From: CAVRTM01 sp963696105
GTDB taxonomy: Bacteria > Actinomycetota > Actinomycetes > Actinomycetales > Dermatophilaceae
NCBI GenBank assembly: GCA_963696105.1
Contig: CAVOIP010000001.1
Coordinates: 124,001-188,000, forward strand
Direction: 5' to 3'
DNA length: 64,000 bases
Under the pieces are notes generated by a model that saw only the letters and a program-made list of their open reading frames with translations, did not search any database and was not told the origin of the DNA. Both the position numbers and the translations under genes were made by a program. Below, piece after piece: positions 43,910-52,891 of this stretch (position 1 is the first letter of the stretch; every line of letters starts with the position of its first letter).

Positions 43910-45426
43910 GCTCGGCCGTCGTCAGCATCGACCTGGGCATCCTCCTGCCCGTGCTCGCCCCCGCCCTGGGCGCGGCCGCCGTCCTGGTCGTGGACATCCT
44001 CCTGACCCGGCTGCGGCGCACGCACTACGCGCTGGCGCTGGTCAGCCTGCTCGTCGGGGCAGTCGCGACCGTCCCCGGGCTGGGCTCCGTGCCGGGTGAC
44101 ACGCGCTCCACGCTCTGCCTGCCGGCCAGCCCCGGCCGGTGCCTCTACGCCGCGACGGCAGTCGCCTCCGGGCTGCAGCTGGCCGCGCTGCTCGGCGCCG
44201 TGGTCACGCTGCTGCTGGCCTGGCCCGAGGACCGCGAGACCCCGCCCGGGCGCACGGCCGTGACCGTCAGCCTGGTGCTCACCGCGACGTCCGGCGCCAC
44301 CGCCGTCGCCGCGGCCCGCGACCTCGGCACCTGGCTGGTCGCCCTCGAGCTGGCCACGCTGCCGGTCGTGGCGCTGGTCGCGCTGCGCGGGGCCCGCTCG
44401 GCGATCACGGGGGCCGTGGCGCTCCTGACGACCTCCCTGGTGTCGTTCGCGATGCTGGCGATGGCGGCCGCGCTCTGGCTCGCCGCGACCGGCCAGGCGT
44501 TCTTCGACACCGGGGCCGCGCTGCAGGCCGCCGCCGACCCGGGGCGCCGCACGGTCCTGGTGCTCGCCGTGGTGCTGGCCCTGGCCGGCGTGGGGTTCAA
44601 GCTCTCGCTGGTGCCGTTCCACGCGTGGACCCCCGAGGCCTACGACGGTGCGTCCCTGCCGGTCGCGGCCTTCCTCGCCGGCACCTCCAAGGTCGCGGCG
44701 CTGGCGGCGCTGCTCGTGGTGGTGCAGGCGATCGCGCCGCTCGGGGCGCCCGTCCTCACCGCCGTCGCCGTGCTGGCCGCTCTCAGCATGACCCTGGGCA
44801 ACGTCATGGCCCTGCGCCAGGACGGCGTGGTGCGCCTGCTCGCGTGGTCCACCGTGGCCCAGGCCGGCTGGGTGATCCTGCCGCTGGCCGCGGTGTCGAC
44901 CTCCGCCGTCCGGGCTTCGGGCGGCTACCTGCTGGCCTACCTCGTCGCCACGCTCCTGGCGTTCGCCGTCGTCGCCGCCCTGGCCCAGCTGCGCGGACCC
45001 GTCGCGGCCCGCACCCTGTCGTCGTACGGGTCGGGGCGCGGGCTGCTGCGCGAGCACCCCCTGCTGGCCTGCGCCCTCGCCCTGGCGCTGCTGTCGCTGG
45101 CGGGCCTGCCCCCTGGCCTGCTCGGGGTCGTGGCCAAGGTGGTCGCCCTGCGCCCGGTGGTCGCCGGCGGGCTGTGGCTGCTGGCGGTGGTCGCCGCCGG
45201 CAACGCCGTGCTCGGGGTCGCGGTCTACCTGCGCTGGCTGCGGCTGCTGCTCGGGCCGGTGCCCGGCGAGGACGTGGTCGGCGAGCCGGTGGTCGCGCAG
45301 ACCGCCACGCCCGCGGGCGTCCGCCGCCGGGTCCACCCCGCGGTGCTCACCGCGGCGGGGCTGACGTTCGCCGCGCTGGTGCTGACCAGCCTGGCTCCCG
45401 ACCTGCTGCTGCACCTGCTCGGCTGA
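43906..45426 (+). CDS. nuoN2: Second complex I set, subunit N
   Basis: A 506-residue antiporter-like subunit ending the second set. LAGVGFKLSLVPFHAWTPEA carries the trans-membrane lysine and the conserved loop; LLAWSTVAQAGWVILPLA matches the later helix of NuoN. GTG 43906 overlaps nuoM2. The last codons (HLLG stop) lie in a 42-43 bp direct repeat whose second copy follows the stop at once. No quinone-synthesis gene follows this set, unlike the first. Confidence 0.93.
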   Translation: MSSAVVSIDLGILLPVLAPALGAAAVLVVDILLTRLRRTHYALALVSLLVGAVATVPGLGSVPGDTRSTLCLPASPGRCLYAATAVASGLQLAALLGAVVTLLLAWPEDRETPPGRTAVTVSLVLTATSGATAVAAARDLGTWLVALELATLPVVALVALRGARSAITGAVALLTTSLVSFAMLAMAAALWLAATGQAFFDTGAALQAAADPGRRTVLVLAVVLALAGVGFKLSLVPFHAWTPEAYDGASLPVAAFLAGTSKVAALAALLVVVQAIAPLGAPVLTAVAVLAALSMTLGNVMALRQDGVVRLLAWSTVAQAGWVILPLAAVSTSAVRASGGYLLAYLVATLLAFAVVAALAQLRGPVAARTLSSYGSGRGLLREHPLLACALALALLSLAGLPPGLLGVVAKVVALRPVVAGGLWLLAVVAAGNAVLGVAVYLRWLRLLLGPVPGEDVVGEPVVAQTATPAGVRRRVHPAVLTAAGLTFAALVLTSLAPDLLLHLLG

Positions 45427-45496
45427 GCCGCGCACGCGGACCGGAACACCGGCCCACCTGCTCGGCTGAGCCGCGCACGCGAACCGGAACACCGGC
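45412..45496 (+). repeat. Tandem duplication of 43 bp over the end of nuoN2
   Basis: Copies at 45412-45453 and 45455-45496 match at 41 of 42 positions (one G/A change). The first contains the last four codons and stop of nuoN2; the second carries a silent copy of the same stop region before htpX. The unit contains CCGGAACACCGG, a short inverted repeat. Confidence 0.8.
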
Positions 45497-45519
45497 GGTC
45501 GCAGCGTCGTTGATCGGAC

Positions 45520-46395
45520 ATGCACAAGCACCACAACGGCCTGAAGACCGCTGCGCTGTTCGGCGGCATCTTCGCCGTCCTTCTCGGCCTCGGCGCCGTC
45601 ATCGGCCAGGGCCGCTATCTCTGGTTGTTCGCGCTGTTCGGCGTGGGCATGACCGCCTACGGCTACTGGAACAGCGACAAGCTGGCGATCAAGGCGATGC
45701 GCGCCTACCCCGTCAGCGAGACCCAGGCGCCGGCGATGTACCGCATCGTGCGCGAGCTCTCGACCGCGGCCAACCAGCCGATGCCGCGCCTGTACGTCTC
45801 GCCGACCGAGGCGCCCAACGCCTTCGCCACCGGGCGCAACCCGCGCAACGCCGCGGTCTGCTGCACCGAGGGCATCCTCAACCTGCTCGACGAGCGCGAG
45901 CTGCGCGGCGTGCTCGGCCACGAGCTGATGCACGTCTACAACCGCGACATCCTCACCGCCTCGGTCGCGGCAGCGGTCGCCGGTGTCATCACCAGCGTCG
46001 CGCAGATGCTCATGTTCACCAGCATGTTCGGCGGTGGCGGCAGCGACGAGGACCGTCCCAACCCGATCGCGCTGCTCGCCATGTCCCTGCTCGCGCCGGT
46101 CGCCGCGATGACCATCCAGATGGCCATCAGCCGCACCCGCGAGTACGACGCCGACGAGGACGGCGCGACCCTCACCGGCGACCCGCTCGCCCTGGCCTCC
46201 GCGCTGCGCAAGCTGGAGTCGGGCACCGCCCGCGCCCCGCTCGCCCCGCAGCGCGACATCGTCAACGCCAGCCACATGATGATCGCCAACCCGTTCCGGG
46301 CGCAGGACGTCTCCAGGCTGTTCTCGACCCACCCGCCGATGGCCGAGCGGATCGCCCGCCTGGAGGCGATGTCGAGCGGCTACCGCGGCTACTGA
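45520..46395 (+). CDS. htpX: HtpX-type zinc metalloprotease
   Basis: A 291-residue membrane M48 protease that degrades misfolded membrane proteins with the active site on the cytoplasmic side. Two hydrophobic segments lie near the N-terminus (TAALFGGIFAVLLGLGAVIG and YLWLFALFGVGM). The zinc motif is HELMH (VLGHELMHVYNRD), the third ligand lies in REYDADEDGA, and two more segments lie between them. The length is exactly that of actinobacterial HtpX. ATG 45520 follows a short gap after the duplicated nuoN2 end; no strong ribosome site is seen. It is separate in function from the nuo2 genes. Confidence 0.93.
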   Translation: MHKHHNGLKTAALFGGIFAVLLGLGAVIGQGRYLWLFALFGVGMTAYGYWNSDKLAIKAMRAYPVSETQAPAMYRIVRELSTAANQPMPRLYVSPTEAPNAFATGRNPRNAAVCCTEGILNLLDERELRGVLGHELMHVYNRDILTASVAAAVAGVITSVAQMLMFTSMFGGGGSDEDRPNPIALLAMSLLAPVAAMTIQMAISRTREYDADEDGATLTGDPLALASALRKLESGTARAPLAPQRDIVNASHMMIANPFRAQDVSRLFSTHPPMAERIARLEAMSSGYRGY

Positions 46396-46424
46396 CCCCG
46401 GCCCCGTCTGAGAGGGTGTCCGCC

Positions 46425-48920
46425 ATGGCCAGTCTCACGCGGGTGGAAGCAGCGGCGCGCGCCGCACTCATCGACGTCACGTCGTACGACCTCGATCTCG
46501 ACCTCGACGGCGGCGAGCGGACGTTCGGGTCCGTGGCCACGATCCGGTTCACCTGTCGTGAGCCGGGCGCGCAGACGTTCCTGGACGTCCGGCCGGAGAC
46601 CCTGCACCGGGTGACCCTGAACGGCGCGGACGTCGACCCGGCCCAGCTCGCCGACGGGCGGCTCCCGCTGCTCGACCTGCTCGCCGACAACGAGGTCGTC
46701 GTCACCGCGACCATGCGGTACAGCAACGACGGCCAGGGCCTGCACCGCAGCGTCGACGCCGCTGACGGCAACCACTACGTCTACGGCCACCTGTTCCTGG
46801 ACGCCGCGCCGCGGGTCTACGGCTGCTTCGACCAGCCCGACCTCAAGGCGCCGTACGACGTGCGCGTCACCACCCCGGTCGACTGGGTCGTCGTGGGCAA
46901 CGGCGCCGCCACGGGTGCGGACGGGCGGTGGACGCTCGCGACGACCCGGCCGCTGTCGACGTACTTCGTCACCGTCTGCGCCGGGCCCTACGTCTCGGTG
47001 CATGCCGAGCACGACACGATCCCGCTCGGCATCCACGCCCGCGCCTCGCTGAAGGACGCGCTCGAGCGGCACGCGGGGCAGATGTTCGAGGTGACCCGGC
47101 AGTCCCTCGACCACTACCACTCGCTGTTCGGCATCCGGTACCCGTTCGGGGAGTACCACCAGGTGTTCGTCCCGGAGTTCAATGCCGGCGCCATGGAGAA
47201 CCCCGGCTGCGTCACGCTGCGCGACCAGTACCTCTTCCGCGGCCAGGCCACCGAGGACGAGATCCTCAGCCGTTCCAACACCATCGCGCACGAGTGCGCC
47301 CACATGTGGTTCGGCGACCTGGTGACCATGACGTGGTGGGACGACCTGTGGCTGAACGAGTCGTTCGCCGAGTACATGTCCCACCGGACCCTCGTGGCCG
47401 CAACGGAGTTCACCGACGCGTGGGTGGACTCCGCTGTGGCACGCAAGGTCTGGGGCTACGCCGCCGAGCGGATGCCGTCGACGCACCCGGTCGCCGGGTC
47501 GCCGGCCCCCGACGCCGCGTCCGCGCTGCAGAACTTCGACGGCATCTCCTACGCCAAGGGGGCGGCGACGCTGCGCCAGCTGATCGCCTACATGGGCGAC
47601 GACGCGTTCCTCGCCGGCGTCCGCGACCACCTGACCGGGCACGCCTACGGCAACGCCGACCTGGCCGACTTCCTCGCTGCGATGGAGCGGGCGAGCGGCA
47701 AGGACCTGCAGGCCTGGTCCGACGCGTGGCTGCGGACCGCGCGGCTGGACACGGTCAGCCTCGACGTCGAGACCGACGGCGGCGTTGTCAGCGCTGCCCG
47801 GCTGCACCGCACGGCCCCCGACGGCGAGGCGGTCCAGCGCCCGCACAGCCTGGACGTCGCCGGTTTCTCCGACGGCGCCGAGGTCTTCCGCGTCGCGACC
47901 GTGGCCGAGCGCGACGTCACCGAGCTGCCCGCGCTCGTGGGGCGGCCCGCGGCGCGGCTGGTCGTGCCCAACGCCGGCGACCTGACGTGGGCCACCGTGC
48001 GGCTGGACGAGGCCACCCTGCAGGCCCTGCCCGGTCAGCTCGCGTCGGTGCCCGACACCCTGGCGCGCGCCGTGCTCTGGACCTCCCTCATCGACGGGGT
48101 GTGCCTGGGGTCGGTGGATCCCCGGCTGATGCTGCGCACGTTCGCGGCGGCCTGGCCCGCGGAGTCCAACGCCTCGGTGGTCAACCGCATCTCGGGGGTC
48201 GTGGTGGGCCGGGTGATCCACCAGTTCCTCCCGCCGGCGGAGCAGGAGGACGCCACCGAGCAGGTGGCCGCCGCGGCGGCCCGGCTGCTGGAGCAGGCCG
48301 CGCCGGGCTCGACCACTGCGCTGGTGGCCGCGCGCCGGATCGCGATGACCTCCAGCGACACCGCGTTGCTGCAGCGCTGGGCCGAGGGGGAGGCGCTCCC
48401 CGAGGGGATGGCCTCCGACACGGACCTGCGCTGGCTGGTGCTGCGCAACCTGGCCGCCTCGGGCGCGATCGGGGAGGCGGAGATCGACGCCGCGCTCGAG
48501 GTGGACCGGACGCTGCAGGGCAGCCTGCAGGCGCTGCGTGCCAAGGCTTCCCGACCCGACGGCGCGTCCAAGGCCTGGGCCTGGGACCAGTTGACGGGGG
48601 ACCGCGGCCGCTCCAACTACGAGATGAACGAGCTCGCGGCGGGGTTCTGGACCGCCCGGGACCTCGACGTGGTCCGCCCGTACGTCGAGCGCTACTTCAC
48701 CGATGTGCCGGCGATGGCCGGGCGGGTGGGGGAGGACGCGCTGGCCCGTGTCGCCACGTTCGGCTACCCCAGCCCGGTGGTCGAGCAGGCCACGCTGGAC
48801 CTGACCGACAGCGCCCTGGCGCGCGACGACCTGAGCCCGGCGGTCCGTCGCGCGCTCGTGGACGCCGGCTCCGAGCTGGCAGAGGGCGTGCGCTCGCAGG
48901 CGCGGTTCGTCAGAGGGTGA
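46425..48920 (+). CDS. pepN: Aminopeptidase N (M1 family)
   Basis: An 831-residue cytoplasmic zinc aminopeptidase that releases N-terminal residues from peptides. The exopeptidase motif is NAGAMENPGC and the zinc site is HECAH with the downstream Glu (TIAHECAHMWFGDLV, NESFAEYMS). The C-terminal ERAP1-like helical domain fills the last 350 or so residues. ATG 46425 is chosen; GAGGGT, a degenerate -10 box, lies seven bases before it. Length and motif positions are standard for actinobacterial PepN. It is followed by a small hairpin at 48917-48930. Confidence 0.96.
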   Translation: MASLTRVEAAARAALIDVTSYDLDLDLDGGERTFGSVATIRFTCREPGAQTFLDVRPETLHRVTLNGADVDPAQLADGRLPLLDLLADNEVVVTATMRYSNDGQGLHRSVDAADGNHYVYGHLFLDAAPRVYGCFDQPDLKAPYDVRVTTPVDWVVVGNGAATGADGRWTLATTRPLSTYFVTVCAGPYVSVHAEHDTIPLGIHARASLKDALERHAGQMFEVTRQSLDHYHSLFGIRYPFGEYHQVFVPEFNAGAMENPGCVTLRDQYLFRGQATEDEILSRSNTIAHECAHMWFGDLVTMTWWDDLWLNESFAEYMSHRTLVAATEFTDAWVDSAVARKVWGYAAERMPSTHPVAGSPAPDAASALQNFDGISYAKGAATLRQLIAYMGDDAFLAGVRDHLTGHAYGNADLADFLAAMERASGKDLQAWSDAWLRTARLDTVSLDVETDGGVVSAARLHRTAPDGEAVQRPHSLDVAGFSDGAEVFRVATVAERDVTELPALVGRPAARLVVPNAGDLTWATVRLDEATLQALPGQLASVPDTLARAVLWTSLIDGVCLGSVDPRLMLRTFAAAWPAESNASVVNRISGVVVGRVIHQFLPPAEQEDATEQVAAAAARLLEQAAPGSTTALVAARRIAMTSSDTALLQRWAEGEALPEGMASDTDLRWLVLRNLAASGAIGEAEIDAALEVDRTLQGSLQALRAKASRPDGASKAWAWDQLTGDRGRSNYEMNELAAGFWTARDLDVVRPYVERYFTDVPAMAGRVGEDALARVATFGYPSPVVEQATLDLTDSALARDDLSPAVRRALVDAGSELAEGVRSQARFVRG

Positions 48921-48930
48921 GGCTTCTCAC
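48917..48930 (+). terminator. Small hairpin at the pepN stop
   Basis: GTGAG-GCTT-CTCAC includes the pepN stop. Five base pairs only, so it is a weak terminator candidate. Confidence 0.3.
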
Positions 48931-48952
48931 GACGGGGCGCGAACGGGAATCC

Positions 48953-48964
48953 TTGACCGGTCAA
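48953..48964. promoter_or_regulatory. 12-bp palindrome upstream of the Old Yellow Enzyme gene
   Basis: TTGACCGGTCAA is perfectly symmetric and also offers a TTGACC -35 element. It lies 50 bases before the start of the flavin oxidoreductase. Palindromes of similar type serve TetR-family repressors of Old Yellow Enzymes such as NemR; identity of the regulator is not known. Confidence 0.45.
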
Positions 48965-49014
48965 CGACCTTGGAACGGGGGACCGACGACTTCCGACCGA
49001 TCGTGAGGATCCTC

Positions 49015-50100
<1,086 letters not shown>

Positions 50101-50119
50101 CCCGTCGTACGGCAGGTGC

Positions 50120-50155
50120 AGCAGGGCCCCGGACGGTGACGTCCGGGGCCCTGCT
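50120..50155. terminator. 15-bp bidirectional hairpin between the flavin reductase and yajQ
   Basis: AGCAGGGCCCCGGAC at 50120-50134 pairs perfectly with 50141-50155 around GGTGAC. It lies 20 bases after the flavin-reductase stop and 12 bases after the yajQ stop on the other strand. Confidence 0.85.
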
Positions 50156-50166
50156 CACGTCGTACG

Positions 50167-50661
50167 TCAGCGGTAGTTGGTGAACTGCAGCGCGACCTCG
50201 AGGTCGGCGCCGCGCAGCATCGCCATGACGGCCTGCAGGTCGTCCTTGGACTTGCTGCTGACACGCAGCTCGTCCCCCTGGATCAGCGGCTTGACGGTCT
50301 TGCCGAACTCGTCGCGGATCATCTTGCTGATCTTCTTGGCGTCCTCCTGGGTGATGCCGTCCTTCAGCGACGCCTCGAGGCGGTACTCCTTGCCCGAGGG
50401 CTTGGGGTCGCCGTCGCCGAGGTCGAGGGCCTTGAGGGAGACGTTGCGCTTGATCAGCTTGGTCTGGAAGACGTCCAGGACGGCGCGCACCCGCTCCTCG
50501 GAGTTGGCCTTCATCAGGACGTTGTCGCCGCTCCACTCGATCGAGGCGCCGACGTTCTTGAAGTCGTAGCGCTGGGTGATCTCCTTCTGCGCCTGGGTCA
50601 GCGCGTTGGCGACCTCCTGCTTGTCGACCTTGCTCACCACGTCGAACGATGCGTCGGCCAT
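50167..50661 (-). CDS. YajQ family nucleotide-binding protein
   Basis: A 164-residue protein with the two ferredoxin-like domains of the YajQ family: DASFDVVSKVDKQEVANALTQ, RYDFKNVGASIEW and the C-terminal VALQFTNYR, all conserved. Homologues bind RNA or, in Xanthomonas, cyclic di-GMP. The role in actinobacteria is unclear. The ATG is preceded by AAGGAGAG at normal distance. It diverges from the tRNA gene 100 bases away. Confidence 0.95.
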   Translation of the reverse strand: MADASFDVVSKVDKQEVANALTQAQKEITQRYDFKNVGASIEWSGDNVLMKANSEERVRAVLDVFQTKLIKRNVSLKALDLGDGDPKPSGKEYRLEASLKDGITQEDAKKISKMIRDEFGKTVKPLIQGDELRVSSKSKDDLQAVMAMLRGADLEVALQFTNYR

Positions 50662-50741
50662 GTCTCTCCTTGCTGTGCTGCTGGGTGCGGGGCCGGCCTG
50701 GGCCGTGGTCCCCGATTGGACTCGCGGGGTGGTTCGGTTGC

Positions 50742-50747
50742 TATCCT
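50742..50747 (+). promoter_or_regulatory. -10 box TATCCT of tRNA-Tyr
   Basis: TATCCT lies 14 bases before the mature tRNA. The best -35 (TTGGAC, 50716-50721) is 20 bases upstream, longer than ideal. Confidence 0.45.
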
Positions 50748-50761
50748 TCCATCCGCACCAC

Positions 50762-50845
50762 GGCAGGTTGCCCGAGCGGCCAATGGGAGCGGACTGTAAA
50801 TCCGTCGCGAAAGCTTCGAAGGTTCGAATCCTTCACCTGCCACCA
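50762..50845 (+). tRNA. tRNA-Tyr (anticodon GTA)
   Basis: An 84-base tRNA with encoded CCA. The acceptor arms GGCAGGT and ACCTGCC pair, the anticodon GTA is at 50796-50798 in the loop CTGTAAA, the T-arm is GGTTCGAATCC, and a long variable arm (class II) is present, as expected for bacterial tRNA-Tyr. It is followed by a strong terminator. Confidence 0.97.
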
Positions 50846-50864
50846 GCTGGATGTTGCAGCAGGC

Positions 50865-50895
50865 ACCGGACCCCCACCTCGTGTGGGGGTTCGGT
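50865..50895 (+). terminator. Terminator of tRNA-Tyr
   Basis: ACCGGACCCCCAC pairs with GTGGGGGTTCGGT (one G-T pair) around a 5-base loop, followed by GTTTC. Confidence 0.85.
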
Positions 50896-51134
50896 GTTTC
50901 CGCCGGAGATCCTGTCGTCGGGCCGGCCCCGTGCAGCAGGTTCTGCGCCACTCGGCCCCCATTGTTGACGTGATTGTCGACCACCTGGGGTGCCGGTGGG
51001 TCGGGCCGAACCCCGGTCGTACCCGGTCATCGGGCCGCCTGCTCCCAGCGCGGCGCCGCCGGCGGCTCGACTACCAGGCGCGCCGACCGGACCCGGCCGA
51101 GGGCCACCAGCGCCACCACGAGGCTGGCCAGTGG

Positions 51135-52073
51135 TCACCAGCGGATACCGGGCCAACGCAGCCTCGGCGGGTCGACGATGTGCGGGTAGCTCCCCGGAGG
51201 CAACGGCCGGTCGACGACGTACCACCGGTGGCCGTCGTGGGGTTCGAGCTCGCGCAGCCGCCGGGTCCGCTCCCGCGTCGACGGATGGGTGCGCAGCAGC
51301 AGCGGATCGGGCAGCGGGCCGCGTCCCACGAGCAGGCGCTCCCAGATCCGGCCGGCCGTGCGCTCGAGCACTTCCAGGGCGCAGGCCAGCCCCTCGGGGT
51401 CACCGGTGAGGCGTGCAGCGGTGAGGTCGGCATCGAACTCCCGGGACCGGGACAGGGCCAGCTGCAGCAGGGTGATCACGATCGGCAAGGCCACCAGCAC
51501 GACGTCGAGCAGCAGCAGACCCGCGTCGCCGCCGAAGGCCAGGACGACGGCGACCGGGCTCGAGAGCAGGCCCAGGAAGGCCAGGGCCTGGCAGAGCCGA
51601 CCGATCGCGTCGGACAGGGTCATCACGGCGGCGTCGCCGGCGCGTAGATGGCCCATCTCGTGCGCCAGCACACCGGCCACCTCCCGGCGTTTCAGCCGGC
51701 GCAGCAGCCCGTCGGTGACGGCCAGCGCCGCGTCCGCGCCATGTCCCACGCAGAAGGAGTTGGGCGCGGCGCTGGGCACGTAGTACGGCGTCGGCTGGTG
51801 GTGCAGTCCGGCCCGGGACGCCAGCTCGGCCACCATCCAGTGAAGCTCTGGTGCCACAGCCCCCGGCAGAGGCTCTGCCCGGTACAGGGCCACTCCGGCG
51901 ACCTGGGCGAGCGATCGTCCAGGCGCAACATGACCGAGCAGCTTCCGGTTCGGCTGGCAGAGGGCCACACCGAGCAGAAGCGTCGTGGGTGGTCGGACCA
52001 CCACGGGCACCGCCGGGCAACAGCGCTCCTTTGGGGTGCGCAGATGGGTCTCGCCCCAGCAACCTCTCGCCAT
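51135..52073 (-). CDS. M48-family metalloprotease, N-terminus uncertain
   Basis: A 312-residue protein with zinc motif HEMGH (GVLAHEMGHLRAGD), SSAAPNSFC-like loop before it (VPSAAPNSFCVGHGAD) and the third-ligand region SRSREFDADLTAARLTGDPEG. Two or three hydrophobic segments flank this region (FLGLLSSPVAVVLAFGG, LLLDVVLVALPIVITLLQLAL), as in membrane M48 proteases. The first 60 residues (starting MARGCWGETHLRTPKE) do not look like the usual two N-terminal helices, so the start may be wrong or the N-terminus degraded. It is a second M48 protease besides HtpX at 45520. Nothing else between 50896 and 51134 looks coding. Confidence 0.8.
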   Translation of the reverse strand: MARGCWGETHLRTPKERCCPAVPVVVRPPTTLLLGVALCQPNRKLLGHVAPGRSLAQVAGVALYRAEPLPGAVAPELHWMVAELASRAGLHHQPTPYYVPSAAPNSFCVGHGADAALAVTDGLLRRLKRREVAGVLAHEMGHLRAGDAAVMTLSDAIGRLCQALAFLGLLSSPVAVVLAFGGDAGLLLLDVVLVALPIVITLLQLALSRSREFDADLTAARLTGDPEGLACALEVLERTAGRIWERLLVGRGPLPDPLLLRTHPSTRERTRRLRELEPHDGHRWYVVDRPLPPGSYPHIVDPPRLRWPGIRW

Positions 52074-52169
52074 GTTCCACGGTGAGGTCAGTCGCGCCTG
52101 CGGCGCCAGGGGCCGATCGTCCCGTCAACTCGTCCGGGGCGGACACGTTCCTTCCGCGGCGCCGAAACG

Positions 52170-52271
52170 ATGCTCAAGCACGTTCTCAGGACGCAGGAGG
52201 GTGTCGTGGGCGGCGTGCCCAACGGGGCGGACCCAGAGGCCCTGCTCAGCAAGGCGCAGGGCCGCACCTAG
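52170..52271 (+). CDS. Possible 33-residue ORF (low support)
   Basis: In the gap between the M48 gene and the membrane protein, a short frame starts at ATG 52170 and ends TAG 52269-52271, product beginning MLKHVLRTQEGVVGG and ending LLSKAQGRT. Third positions are mostly G or C, but this is expected by chance at this base composition, and no ribosome site is seen. It may be the remnant of a lost gene. I see nothing else supported between 52074 and 52349. Confidence 0.2.
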   Translation: MLKHVLRTQEGVVGGVPNGADPEALLSKAQGRT

Positions 52272-52349
52272 CTGGCCACGCACGGGCTTCACGGTCGCCC
52301 GTCGGCGGCGATGACGATGTGCGCTCTCTCCCGCGGTGGGCCCGGTCGG

Positions 52350-52787
52350 TCAACGCCTTGCAGCCGCCGGCCCCACGTCGTTGCGCGTGATCGGTGAAGC
52401 AGGAGCGGCGGTGTTCCGCCCTGATGTCAGCAGCCGGACGGCCGCGCCGACGACGACGCCCTCGGAGACGACGGCCACGACCCCGAGTGGCTCCAGCCAG
52501 TTGCCGACGTCGTCGGCGAGCTGCGGGAAGGCGACGAGCCGGGTCGCGGCGTAGCCGACGATCGCCGCGCCGCAGACCAGGCCGGCCAGTGTCGGCCCGG
52601 CTGGGTGCGAGCTGGTGAGCGAGACGCCGGCCAGCAGCAGGCAGGCCGTGGTGAGCAGGATGAACAGCACGCCCATGTACGGCGCCTCCTCGAGGTGAGG
52701 ACCGATGACCGGGACGTGCGCGGCCGCCGCGACGAGCGCCGCCGCGACCAGGAGCAGCCGGGCCGGCTGCCGGATGATTGTTTTCAT
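52350..52787 (-). CDS. Small four-helix membrane protein of unknown function
   Basis: A 145-residue protein with four hydrophobic segments: LLLVAAALVAAAAHVPVIG, YMGVLFILLTTACLLLAGVSL, LAGLVCGAAIVGYAATRLV and LGVVAVVSEGVVVGAAVRLL. The first segment follows a short basic N-terminus (MKTIIRQPAR). A conserved-looking HxxxxxxxHLEEAPYMG stretch lies in the first external loop. GAGAGG lies at usual distance before the ATG. It is transcribed in the same direction as the multicopper oxidase, from which a strong hairpin at 52838 separates it. I do not recognise the family; a role in metal handling next to the oxidase would be guesswork. Confidence 0.75.
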   Translation of the reverse strand: MKTIIRQPARLLLVAAALVAAAAHVPVIGPHLEEAPYMGVLFILLTTACLLLAGVSLTSSHPAGPTLAGLVCGAAIVGYAATRLVAFPQLADDVGNWLEPLGVVAVVSEGVVVGAAVRLLTSGRNTAAPASPITRNDVGPAAARR

Positions 52788-52837
52788 GGATCTGCCTCTC
52801 GGGACGGGATCGTGGTCGTGTGCGTAGGGAGGAAGGG

Positions 52838-52876
52838 GGTCGGGCCGCGCGGGGACATCCCGCGCGCGGCCCGACC
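52838..52876 (-). terminator. Strong hairpin downstream of the multicopper oxidase
   Basis: GGTCGGGCCGCGCG pairs with CGCGCGGCCCGACC (14 bp) around an 11-base loop, ending 15 bases past the oxidase stop on the minus strand. Confidence 0.75.
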
Positions 52877-52891
52877 GGTCGAGCGGGTGGG

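Noticed and set aside
50634..50984. 116-residue minus-strand frame containing GEGFEPSKLSRRIYSPLPLA
   Set aside because: It is the reverse strand of the tRNA-Tyr gene; this peptide is a well-known false protein produced by translating tRNA antisense.
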